The position numbers and the translations under genes are program-made. The notes under the pieces are model-generated. The model made no database searches, had not been told where the DNA came from, and saw only the letters and a program-made list of their open reading frames with translations. DNA of 16,006 nt from Treponema sp. UBA1747 (GTDB lineage: Bacteria; Spirochaetota; Spirochaetia; Treponematales; Treponemataceae), in NCBI GenBank assembly GCA_002315375.1, contig DCHR01000059.1, forward strand, positions 7,715-23,720, read 5' to 3'. Of the stretch, positions 1 to 7,612 are shown piece by piece; position 1 is the first letter of the stretch, and every line of letters starts with the position of its first letter.

Positions 1-2
1 GT

Positions 3-38
3 AAAAAAAGTGCGCTTCATTTGAAGCGCATTTTTTTT
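3..38. terminator. intrinsic terminator, bidirectional
   Basis: A 9-bp perfect stem, TGCGCTTCA (11-19) and TGAAGCGCA (22-30), is flanked by an A run (3-9) and a T run (31-38). It can therefore end transcription in either direction. It probably ends a gene lying left of the window and insulates the carboxypeptidase gene at 88. Confidence 0.8.
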
Positions 39-48
39 GTCATTAATC

Positions 49-80
49 ATTCTTAATTCATAATTCTGCATTCTTAATTC
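49..80. repeat. AT-rich intergenic repeat built on ATTCTTAATTC
   Basis: ATTCTTAATTC occurs at 49-59 and 70-80. The 17-bp stretch TTCTGCATTCTTAATTC at 64-80 recurs exactly inside both long repeat units at 9521-9572, so the same intergenic sequence family is present twice in this window. It lies immediately before a gene start, where it may contribute promoter or leader sequence. No function is known to me. Confidence 0.6.
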
Positions 81-87
81 CCGCACA

Positions 88-1524
88 ATGTTGTATATTT
101 TAGGAATGGAAGAAATTAAATTTGAAGAAATAAACGAAAACAAAGATTCAGCTTTCAAGAAAAAAGTTATACTTGGATTCTCAGCCGCAGCATTGATTGC
201 CCTGCTTATCCTGGCTTTTATAAACTATTCAAAATCATTTACACGTCTTGAAAACGCCGTTCCTGCAACTGAAGAACAGATTGAACTTTTAAACACTTCG
301 CTTGATTCTTTTTATACTGCTGAACGTTACCCGGGATGCAGAAAGCTTCAGTACACTGTAAAGCCTGTGGAACTGGGAGTCTGGTCTCATTCAGCAATTC
401 TCATCGATGCTTCCAGCGGTTATGTTCTTTACGAAAAAAATCCTGATGCACTTATCCCGCCAGCTTCAATTACTAAGCTTTTTGTAATGTACGTTGTTCT
501 TGATGAAATCAAAAAAGGAAACCTTAAGCTTGATGATGTGATCCCGCTTCCTGAACGCAGCTGGGCAAAAAACCTGCCTTCTGATGCATCAAGAATGGGT
601 CTTGGCCAGGGCCATATCGTCACTCTCAAAGACCTGATGCTGGGACTTTCTGTTAACAGCGGAAATGATGCTGCCATTGCAATCGCTTCATGTGTTTCTG
701 GAAGTACAGAAGCTTTTGTCCAGAGAATGAATGATGAATGCAAAAAACTTGGACTTACAAATACTCACTTTGTAGAACCAAGCGGTTACTCAGAACTTAA
801 CGTAACAACTGCCAGAGAAATGGCTTCATTCTGTCGCGCGTACATTGATATTTTTCCTCAGGGACTGGAAATGTTCCATTCCGTTCCTTCATTCAGTTAC
901 CCTAAACGCGAAAACCTTCCTGACTGGCCTGAATACAAAAACACACTTCCATACACAAAACACAACACAAATACACTTATCGGAAAGCTGGACGGCTGTG
1001 ACGGAATTAAAACAGGTTACATCGACGAAAGCGGTTACAACATTGCACTGACATGTATCCGTAACGGACAGAGATTTATCAGCGTTACACTGGGCGGCCC
1101 GGGACGTTCAACTGCAGAAGGAAATTATACACGTGAACACGACGGCGAAATAATGATGGAATGGGCATTTGAATCATTTGCTGATTATATTCCTGCTGAA
1201 CACGTAAACCAGAGTTATGCCGTTGCAGTTCCAGGTTCATCTGACGGTAAATATGCTTACCTTGTTCCTGCATGGACAACTCCTGTTGTAGTTCCACACG
1301 TTACAGGAGCAACTGCCAGAGATGCAACTACTCAGGTTACTGCCAGTGTTTCTTATCCTCAGTATATTTTTGGCGGCGTTGAAGCCGGAAAAGAATACGG
1401 TTACATCGAATACAGGCTTGGAGAAAGCCTTCTTGAAAAAGTTCCGCTTGTTGCTGACCGTACAATGAAAAAGGCCAGCCTGCCTGGAATTATCCTGGAC
1501 AAACTGGCCCTTCTGTTTTTCTAG
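88..1524 (+). CDS. dacA: D-alanyl-D-alanine carboxypeptidase (PBP5/DacA type)
   Basis: Serine D,D-carboxypeptidase that trims the terminal D-alanine of peptidoglycan pentapeptides in the periplasm. All three active-site motifs of the SxxK acyltransferases are present: S127-I-T-K130 (nucleophile and general base), S191-G-N193 and K308-T-G310. The N-terminus is a short cytoplasmic tail and one hydrophobic helix (about 27-46), which looks like an anchor rather than a cleaved signal. Residues from about 395 form the beta-rich C-terminal domain of the PBP5 family, ending in a hydrophobic tail (LPGIILDKLALLFF) that could lie on the membrane. Start choice is uncertain: the ATG at 88 has no ribosome-binding site, and the ATG at 106 follows AGGA with no spacing. 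The gene converges on the propeller/NodB-like gene with only 9 bp between stops and no terminator visible. The symbol follows family resemblance; paralogues are common. Confidence 0.92.
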   Translation: MLYILGMEEIKFEEINENKDSAFKKKVILGFSAAALIALLILAFINYSKSFTRLENAVPATEEQIELLNTSLDSFYTAERYPGCRKLQYTVKPVELGVWSHSAILIDASSGYVLYEKNPDALIPPASITKLFVMYVVLDEIKKGNLKLDDVIPLPERSWAKNLPSDASRMGLGQGHIVTLKDLMLGLSVNSGNDAAIAIASCVSGSTEAFVQRMNDECKKLGLTNTHFVEPSGYSELNVTTAREMASFCRAYIDIFPQGLEMFHSVPSFSYPKRENLPDWPEYKNTLPYTKHNTNTLIGKLDGCDGIKTGYIDESGYNIALTCIRNGQRFISVTLGGPGRSTAEGNYTREHDGEIMMEWAFESFADYIPAEHVNQSYAVAVPGSSDGKYAYLVPAWTTPVVVPHVTGATARDATTQVTASVSYPQYIFGGVEAGKEYGYIEYRLGESLLEKVPLVADRTMKKASLPGIILDKLALLFF

Positions 1525-1533
1525 TTTTCAATT

Positions 1534-3747
1534 CTATTTAAGTTCAACAATTTCAAATCCGGAATCAAGTAATGCACTGATCAAGAGATCCAGGTTTTCA
1601 TAAAGATAATCTTTTCGTGTTCCTTTACTGATTCCTGTTGAAACTGTAATTATGTCCCCGTCCTTTGCTTTTGAAATAAAGCGGGAAATGATTTCTGCAG
1701 AACTTACATATTCTCCTGACTTTGTAATTACGTTTTCAAGAGTTGTTGTATCAAAGCTGAAGGCTGAACAGTCGATGTATTTGTAACCGCTGGCAGATCC
1801 GCCCTTAACGATAACATCGCTTTTTTTATTCATCGGAGCATGCCAGATAAGTGAAAGTTCTTTTCCTGTTGCTTCAAAGAATTCGTCTTCATTGCGGGCA
1901 AGTCCCCTTCTGATAAAATCTTCATCAACAACAAATCCCTTTGAAGTAAGGTCTGCATTTGTGTAGAACATTGAACCGCATTCAAATCCTGAAGTCACAA
2001 TCTGTCTGGTTTCTACAGGATATCTTCTGATGAATTCACCGTTAACAAAGAATGTTGCAGGAACGCTGTATTCTTTGAGGACAGCCAGAATATTGCTCAA
2101 ACCGTCTGCAGAATCCGAAGCATCAACTGCAATTGAAACACGTTTGCGCACAGGAGTCTTAACTGTTGAATCAAGGAATAATGGCTGCGTTACAGCTTTA
2201 CCTGCCAGCGTGCGGACATAAAGTGCATTTGTAAATCTTCCGTTTGAAGTACTGCCTGTAAATACACGGTATCTTCCGTTCTGTACGTTATAGGATGGAA
2301 CAAATGATTCTTCTGCTGAACCTGTTTTAATCCATGTATTTTTTGCATCATCGAATTCAAAGCAGTTTTTGCCGCTTACATCAACGGCAGCGATTGTATT
2401 TTTTTCCTTCCACCAGACTGTTTTAACTGCAGAAAGGAAAAGAGTTTTTACAGTTCCGCTTGTGGCCCCAGTTGCATCAAGCTTCCATTCACGAACAGAG
2501 CTTTCACCACCGGCATAAATTGCACCGTTTCCGTTCCATACGTAAGAAATGATTTTTTCGCCGGAAAGCTTACCTGTTACCTTCCATGATGAAACATCAT
2601 AAACAAGGAGATTTTCACCAGAACCAAAGAGAACTTTTTTGCCGTCAGGAGAAACTTCAGGAGAGGTTGTTTCGTCAAATACTGAAAGAGGTTTTAAGTC
2701 GCCGTTAAGCTTATAAACGCAGCTTTTTTTCTTTCCGTCAGAAACTGCAATCATATCAACCCACAGCAATGCTTCACCTTTATCTGTCCAGAAAAGATGA
2801 TAGCCGATAACTGAACCGCGCATATCTGTGAATGGTTTGGAATAAGTCGCAGAAAGATAAGAGAATCCTGCTTCTGCCAGATTAAAGCTTGAAACAACTC
2901 TGTTAGCCTGAATTGTTATGATTTTGTCAGCTTCAGGATTTACATAGAATTTGTCGTGTTCTGCATCAAATGCTGAAGGAAGGCGTCCCGAAACGATTCC
3001 GCTTCCAACCATGTTTGCATAAAGACCACGGGTAAATAATTCATTGGCATTAATTCTGTAAACAAGGTCTCTGTCCAGATAAATCAGGGTTTTGTTGCCG
3101 GCCCAGCAGATAGAATTAATTGTTCCGTTGCCGATTTTGCGGTATTCCTCTGTCAGCTGAATTTTCTGGAATTCGGCTTTTGGATCGCAGAAGAAAATTT
3201 GTCCGGCTTTTTCGTAAATTACAGTTGAACTGTCAGGTGCCCAGAGAACAGGCACTTTATTTGTCTGAAAATCAGCAGTTTTATCAAGAATCTTTTCTGC
3301 CAGTGTAGAAGCGTTTTTGAGAACGAGTTCACTTGATGCGGAACCTGTTTTTTTGAGGTAACAGATCCATTTGCCGTCCGGACTTACTGAATACGGTACC
3401 TGACGGATTGATTCCACAGGAATTGAATCTGAATGTGTAATCCATGCAAGTGTTCCGTCAGAAGAAGAATATCTGGCTGTTCCGTATCTGTTTCTCACCT
3501 GAAGAACTGCACCTTTATTCAAGAGCTCCATTCTTTCCGGATAACATGTGAGGATTCTTGAATCTGCAGAAGATTTTACATCCGAAGTAAATGCAGTTCT
3601 GTATGACGGACTGCCGGCAATATTCTGATTAACAGTAAAAACTACTTTGTTGTCACTGTTCAGGTCAGGATTTTCAAATGCGATTTCGGAATAAACAGAA
3701 AAAGCTGCAGTCATTACAACCGCAGCTACAAGAGACTTTAATTTCAT
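1534..3747 (-). CDS. exported beta-propeller protein with degenerate NodB (polysaccharide deacetylase-like) domain
   Basis: A 737-residue protein with a signal peptide (MKLKSLVAAVVMTAAFSVYS), so it should act in the periplasm or outer envelope. Residues about 25-530 carry repeated short strand motifs of WD40/TolB-like propellers (for example VSPDGKWICYLKK, VSPDGKKVLFGSG). Residues about 533-737 resemble a NodB fold: VSIAVDASDSADGLSNILAVL, then PATFFVNGEFIRRYP. The NodB catalytic positions are mostly lost: the TFDDG motif reads AVDASD, the two metal-binding histidines of HxxxH read M593 and N597, and the RPPY motif reads HAPM. It probably does not deacetylate sugars and may instead bind glycan or peptidoglycan; that is inference. 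Its ATG overlaps the TGA of the preceding zinc-ribbon gene (ATGA), so translation is probably coupled. It is the last gene of the LysM-M23 unit. Confidence 0.8.
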   Translation of the reverse strand: MKLKSLVAAVVMTAAFSVYSEIAFENPDLNSDNKVVFTVNQNIAGSPSYRTAFTSDVKSSADSRILTCYPERMELLNKGAVLQVRNRYGTARYSSSDGTLAWITHSDSIPVESIRQVPYSVSPDGKWICYLKKTGSASSELVLKNASTLAEKILDKTADFQTNKVPVLWAPDSSTVIYEKAGQIFFCDPKAEFQKIQLTEEYRKIGNGTINSICWAGNKTLIYLDRDLVYRINANELFTRGLYANMVGSGIVSGRLPSAFDAEHDKFYVNPEADKIITIQANRVVSSFNLAEAGFSYLSATYSKPFTDMRGSVIGYHLFWTDKGEALLWVDMIAVSDGKKKSCVYKLNGDLKPLSVFDETTSPEVSPDGKKVLFGSGENLLVYDVSSWKVTGKLSGEKIISYVWNGNGAIYAGGESSVREWKLDATGATSGTVKTLFLSAVKTVWWKEKNTIAAVDVSGKNCFEFDDAKNTWIKTGSAEESFVPSYNVQNGRYRVFTGSTSNGRFTNALYVRTLAGKAVTQPLFLDSTVKTPVRKRVSIAVDASDSADGLSNILAVLKEYSVPATFFVNGEFIRRYPVETRQIVTSGFECGSMFYTNADLTSKGFVVDEDFIRRGLARNEDEFFEATGKELSLIWHAPMNKKSDVIVKGGSASGYKYIDCSAFSFDTTTLENVITKSGEYVSSAEIISRFISKAKDGDIITVSTGISKGTRKDYLYENLDLLISALLDSGFEIVELK

Positions 3748-3989
3748 TTAGCCATCTCCACGCTCATGACAAGAATATCAAGATCACGTTCAAGGTCATC
3801 AAGAGTTCTTTCCAGTTCCAGAACACGGCGTTCCCGTTCCAGAGCCTGCTTTTCTTCCAGCTGGTTGATTACCAGTTCCTGGCTTTCTTTATCTTCATGA
3901 TTTATTTTTGAAAGTCCACACCATGGACAGTAGATAAATTCTTTTTCCATCGTTCTGCCACATGAACGACAAACACACATTCCTATCAT
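3744..3989 (-). CDS. small zinc-ribbon / coiled-coil protein
   Basis: An 81-residue protein. The N-terminus has paired cysteines, C7-R-S-C10-G and C21-P-W-C24-G, in the arrangement of a zinc ribbon. Residues about 34-75 are rich in Glu, Arg and Leu with heptad spacing (ESQELVINQLEEKQALERER) and should form a coiled coil, a dimerisation or partner-binding arm. There is no signal peptide or membrane segment, so it is probably cytoplasmic, unlike both neighbours. The start at 3989 has an AAGGA-type site about 8 bases upstream. It begins 10 bp after the LysM-M23 stop and overlaps the next gene by 4 bp, so it sits in a tight three-gene operon. Function unknown; a regulatory or adaptor role for the envelope operon is inference. 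Confidence 0.75.
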   Translation of the reverse strand: MIGMCVCRSCGRTMEKEFIYCPWCGLSKINHEDKESQELVINQLEEKQALERERRVLELERTLDDLERDLDILVMSVEMAK

Positions 3990-3999
3990 TTTCTATTCC

Positions 4000-5160
4000 T
4001 TATCTTTTAATCAGTGAAAGAGGGTCAACAAGCTTTCCGTTCTTGTAAACTGTAAAGTGCAGGTGGTTTCCTGTTGAGTAACCTGTTGAACCTACAAGAC
4101 CGATTTTTGTTCCCTGGTTTACAGTCTGGCCTGTTTTACATGTTGCTTTTGACATGTGACCATAAAGTGACTGATAACCGTTTCCATGATTGATGATTAC
4201 ATAATTTCCGAATACGTTGCTCCATCCAACGTAAACAACCTTTCCGCTCATTGTTGCAGAAATTGGTGTTCCCTTTGGACAAGCCATATCAATACCAGTG
4301 TGATTTGAAGCAACACCAGTAAACGGATCGCTTCTTGGACCAAATCTTGAAGTAAGGCGGTAAGATGCAGAAATAGGATTGGCAAAAAGTTCACCCATTG
4401 CCTTTTTGAGTTCGCTGGAATCAAGACGTGCACCAGGAATAAAAAGTTCCTGTCCTGCAAAAAGAACCTGTGTTGTAAGGTCATTTGTATCGCAAAGCTT
4501 TTCGAGGCTCACATTATATTTTCCGGCAATACCAGTAAGTGATTCACCCTTCTTTACTCTGTGAACAAGACCGTCCATTGAAGGCACCTTAAGCTTCTGA
4601 CCTTCACGGAGTGTACGAACATTGTCGATTCCGTTAACGGCAATAAGTGTTGAAATATTTGTAAGACCGAATTTTCGTGAAATTGTAGAAATTGAATCGC
4701 CGCTCTTAACTTTATATGTCTGATAAGATACAGTCTGACCAATTCCAAGAGACTTTGCAGAAAGAACTGTTCCGTCTTCGAGAAGAACGTTTCCATTTTC
4801 GTCAAAAAGATCACTGTCATTTTCCATGGCAAACTTGTTCATAAGTGAATCAAGATTAGCAAGTTCCATTTCAAAAGAAGAAAATTCTACAGGTGAAGCA
4901 AATGAACTGAAGTAGTTAAGTGTTTTACAGATTCCTACAGGAACTGCAACAATGAGAACTGCTGTAATTCCAAGCCATGCATATGCTCCAAGTCTGGCAG
5001 TATTGATTGAAAAACCGCGGATTTTTGCAGCAATTGATTTAGCAAAATGACGGATTGAAACTTTTCCCAGAGGATTGTGGAGAGAAAGATTGTGTAAGTC
5101 GATTTCTGGCATCTTGAAGTTTTTTTCTGAAGATGCATCTACAAAAGATATAATTTCCAT
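4000..5160 (-). CDS. membrane-anchored LysM-M23 peptidoglycan endopeptidase
   Basis: Predicted zinc metallopeptidase of family M23 (LytM/lysostaphin type) that cleaves peptide crosslinks in peptidoglycan. Layout of the 386 residues: cytoplasmic tail, one membrane helix (about 59-78), linker, LysM domain 1 (about 148-192, YKVKSGDSISTISRKFGL), LysM domain 2 (about 199-242, HRVKKGESLTGIAGKYNV), then the M23 domain (about 268-384). Zinc ligands and catalytic residues are intact: H287-x3-D291, H335 (YGHMS) and H366-L-H368. The LysM pair should hold the enzyme on the glycan. It heads a unit with the zinc-ribbon and NodB-like genes. No ribosome-binding site precedes the ATG at 5160, and the FliA-like -10 element ends only 10 bases before it, so the message may be nearly leaderless, or M17 may be the real start. 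Confidence 0.92.
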   Translation of the reverse strand: MEIISFVDASSEKNFKMPEIDLHNLSLHNPLGKVSIRHFAKSIAAKIRGFSINTARLGAYAWLGITAVLIVAVPVGICKTLNYFSSFASPVEFSSFEMELANLDSLMNKFAMENDSDLFDENGNVLLEDGTVLSAKSLGIGQTVSYQTYKVKSGDSISTISRKFGLTNISTLIAVNGIDNVRTLREGQKLKVPSMDGLVHRVKKGESLTGIAGKYNVSLEKLCDTNDLTTQVLFAGQELFIPGARLDSSELKKAMGELFANPISASYRLTSRFGPRSDPFTGVASNHTGIDMACPKGTPISATMSGKVVYVGWSNVFGNYVIINHGNGYQSLYGHMSKATCKTGQTVNQGTKIGLVGSTGYSTGNHLHFTVYKNGKLVDPLSLIKR

Positions 5161-5170
5161 GATGCTTTAA

Positions 5171-5197
5171 ATATCGGTATTTACTAAAATGAATTTA
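5171..5197 (-). promoter_or_regulatory. candidate sigma-28 (FliA) promoter for the LysM-M23 unit
   Basis: Read on the minus strand, TAAATTCA (5197-5190) is followed after exactly 11 bases by ACCGATAT (5178-5171). The FliA consensus in enteric bacteria is TAAAGTTT-N11-GCCGATAA. The TAAA and CCGATA cores and the spacing match; the second half of the -35 box is weak. Predicted initiation is only a few bases before the ATG at 5160. This is a consensus match only. Confidence 0.45.
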
Positions 5198-5202
5198 GTA
5201 AA
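5180..5202. promoter_or_regulatory. perfect inverted repeat in divergent promoter region (candidate operator)
   Basis: TTTACTAAA (5180-5188) and TTTAGTAAA (5194-5202) are exact reverse complements around a 5-base spacer. They fill much of the 47 bp between the divergent LysM-M23 and lepB starts and overlap the FliA-like -35 box. A dimeric repressor could control both directions from here. No T run follows, so it is unlikely to be a terminator. Confidence 0.45.
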
Positions 5203-5207
5203 AAATT

Positions 5208-5747
5208 ATGGAAGAAACTGAAGAACAGAATAACAATACACCTGCAGTAAAACGCAGTTACACATGGCTGTGGCTGGCACTGGCAGGAATTTTAATCGGA
5301 CTTTTTCTCAAGCTTTTTGCATTTGAAGTGCTTCATGTATCAGGAACTTCAATGGCCCCTGCTCTTTCTGACGGCCAGTCGATTATTGTCAACAAGCTGC
5401 AATACGGAATCGTATCTCCATCAGGTGACAGACTTCTTGTTCAATGGAATAAACCTGAACGGGAAGATATCGTTGTTTATCTTCATGAAAATAAAATCGT
5501 AGTTAAACGCTGCATTGCCCTGGAAGGCGATTTACTGGAATATTCGTTTGATACTGGGTATACTCTTTATGTGGGAGAAAAGATTATTCCTCTGACAGAG
5601 CTTCAGTACGCCCTGATGAGAACATGTGATAAAGTTCCGGAAGGATACGTGCTGGCAGTAGGTGATAATTATGGTGAATCTTATGATTCGCGTAATTACG
5701 GTTTTGTCTCTGTTAAGAGTATTCTGGGAAAAATCGTATGCAATTGA
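5208..5747 (+). CDS. lepB: signal peptidase I
   Basis: Membrane-bound serine/lysine peptidase that removes signal peptides from exported proteins. One membrane helix at about 18-40 is followed by the periplasmic catalytic domain. The nucleophile is S48 in SGTSMAPAL, and the general base is K100 in VVKRCIALEGD. The conserved box GDN-x6-DSRxYG is present as GDNYGESYDSRNYG (152-165). At 179 residues it is a compact, single-anchor member of the family. Start at 5208: no clear ribosome-binding site precedes it, but the sequence gives a sensible cytoplasmic tail before the helix. The last 10 bases overlap the start of the PBP gene, so the two are probably translated together. Confidence 0.93.
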   Translation: MEETEEQNNNTPAVKRSYTWLWLALAGILIGLFLKLFAFEVLHVSGTSMAPALSDGQSIIVNKLQYGIVSPSGDRLLVQWNKPEREDIVVYLHENKIVVKRCIALEGDLLEYSFDTGYTLYVGEKIIPLTELQYALMRTCDKVPEGYVLAVGDNYGESYDSRNYGFVSVKSILGKIVCN

Positions 5748-7612
5748 ACGGATATTTTAAGCCAAGACGTCTTTTGATTCTTGCTGCTGCAACCGCTCTT
5801 ATTACATTAATCATTGTCTTTAAATACGCCAGACTGGCATCAATTCCTGTTACTCAGGCAGAAGCTGCGCCACCGTCAATGCAGCGCGGTTCAATTTTCG
5901 ACAGTAACGGAAAGCTTCTTGCAGTATCAATTAATCTCTACGATGTTGGTGTAAGTCCTTCTGGAATCAAAGATCCTGCAAAATTCGCCAGGGAAGTAGC
6001 ACCGATTCTCAACGAAGACGAATCTGTAATCCTTGAAAAAATCATTAATCCAAAAAGCAAAAAATACGTTCAGTTAAAGAAAAAGATTTCACAGTCTAAA
6101 TGCGATGAACTGAAAAAACTCTGCACTGCCAACCAGTACCGCTTTATGCAGTTTGACTGTATTCCAGGACGTCAGTATCCGGAAAAATCCCTTGCCAGTC
6201 AGGTTATCGGCTGGATGGGCGTAAACGGCAAAGGTCTTGCAGGCATCGAGCTGACAGAACAGACAGTCCTTACACCGCCATTTGATCCGATTCATCCGGA
6301 CAACGTTCACGGAAACAATATTTATCTCACAATCGATGCTAAGCTTCAGTTTGACCTTGAAAAAATCGCTGTTGCTGCCCGTGAAAAAACTCAGGCAGAA
6401 GCACTTATGCTTGTAGCTGCAGAAGCAAAAACAGGAAACATTATTTCTTACATCAGTCTTCCTGCTGCCGACCTTAACGAATATTCAACTTCAACAGAAG
6501 ACGAAAAACGCGATCTTCCTGCCACATACGGATATGAACCAGGTTCTGTATTCAAGCTTTTCTCTGTAGCCTCATTCCTTGATTCCGGCGCAATCAATGG
6601 CAGCCAGACTTTCTACTGTGACGGCATTTATCAGAAAAAAATGCAGAGCGGTGAAACAATCAAAATCACCTGTCTCGAACATCACGGTTCACTTACAGCA
6701 AGAGATGCACTCAAATATTCATGTAACGATGCCATGGCCCAGATGTCAGAAGGAATTGACTCAGATGCATTCCTGGACAGAATCCGTTCATTCGGGTTCG
6801 GCGAAGCTGCAGGCGTAGAAGTTCCTTACGAAACACCAGGTCTTGTCCGCAAAACAAGCGACAGATTCTGGTCTGCCCGTTCCAAACCGACAATTGCCAT
6901 GGGACAGGAAATTACAGTAAGTGCACTTCAGATGGTACAGGCTGCCACATCGCTGGCAAACGGCGGTGTTCCAGTTCAGCTTACACTTATCGACAAAATT
7001 ACAGACTACAAAGGCGAAACAACATATCAGCATAAACCTGCATTCAAAAACCGCATCCTCAAAAAATCTACAGCAGACTACCTTTTGAGCAGTATGGAAA
7101 CAGTTGCCCGGGAAGGTACAGGTCACAAGGCTTATCTGGGTGATATTTCAATCGGTGTAAAAACAGGTACAGCCCAGATGGCAGACAAAAAAGGCGGTTA
7201 CTCAGATACAGACTTCATTTCAAACTGTATGGCAGTTTTCCCTGTTGAAGACCCTGAAATCGTTCTCTACATCGTAATCATCAAGGCAAAAGGTGAAAAT
7301 TACGCAGGCCGTATCGTAGCCCCTGTAATTCACGACGCTGCCAACAAAATCATCGACTACCGTGGTATGAGCCGTGGAAACGCAACAAGTCTTGCCCATT
7401 CAGGACGAGTTTCAATCGGTCAGAAATCACCTGTTGAAATCAAGGAAAAAGTTCCAGACTTTACAAACATGCCAATGATTCAGCTTCTGCCGCTTTTACA
7501 GCGAAAGGACATTAACGTAATCCTTCACGGTGACGGTTATGTAACATCACAGAATCCACCTGCAGGCACACCAGTTACGGAGAACATGAAAATTGAACTC
7601 TATCTGGAATAA
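5738..7612 (+). CDS. ftsI: class B penicillin-binding protein with C-terminal PASTA domain (FtsI/PBP2 type)
   Basis: Peptidoglycan D,D-transpeptidase that crosslinks new wall during septation or elongation. One N-terminal membrane helix (about 11-28) precedes a dimerisation domain (about 45-185, starting at MQRGSIFDSNGKLLAVS) and the transpeptidase domain (about 190-545) with S270-V-F-K273, S328-C-N330 and K475-T-G477, all intact. Residues about 570-624 look like one PASTA domain (VPDFTNMPMIQLLPLLQ). The start overlaps lepB by 10 bp, and the end overlaps the DUF115 gene by 20 bp. It is not beside mraW, mraY or mur genes, so it is outside a normal dcw cluster. The symbol is given for the family; it could be a SpoVD- or PBP2-like paralogue rather than the division-specific enzyme. 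Confidence 0.88.
   Translation: MQLNGYFKPRRLLILAAATALITLIIVFKYARLASIPVTQAEAAPPSMQRGSIFDSNGKLLAVSINLYDVGVSPSGIKDPAKFAREVAPILNEDESVILEKIINPKSKKYVQLKKKISQSKCDELKKLCTANQYRFMQFDCIPGRQYPEKSLASQVIGWMGVNGKGLAGIELTEQTVLTPPFDPIHPDNVHGNNIYLTIDAKLQFDLEKIAVAAREKTQAEALMLVAAEAKTGNIISYISLPAADLNEYSTSTEDEKRDLPATYGYEPGSVFKLFSVASFLDSGAINGSQTFYCDGIYQKKMQSGETIKITCLEHHGSLTARDALKYSCNDAMAQMSEGIDSDAFLDRIRSFGFGEAAGVEVPYETPGLVRKTSDRFWSARSKPTIAMGQEITVSALQMVQAATSLANGGVPVQLTLIDKITDYKGETTYQHKPAFKNRILKKSTADYLLSSMETVAREGTGHKAYLGDISIGVKTGTAQMADKKGGYSDTDFISNCMAVFPVEDPEIVLYIVIIKAKGENYAGRIVAPVIHDAANKIIDYRGMSRGNATSLAHSGRVSIGQKSPVEIKEKVPDFTNMPMIQLLPLLQRKDINVILHGDGYVTSQNPPAGTPVTENMKIELYLE

Noticed and set aside
2803..2810. Exact GCCGATAA (FliA -10 box) on the plus strand inside the propeller/NodB-like gene
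   Set aside because: No TAAA-like -35 element at the right distance (2784-2791), and it is antisense within a gene.
6204..6211. Exact GCCGATAA on the minus strand inside the PBP gene
   Set aside because: The -35 position reads TGCCGTTT without TAAA, and there is no gene to drive on that strand.
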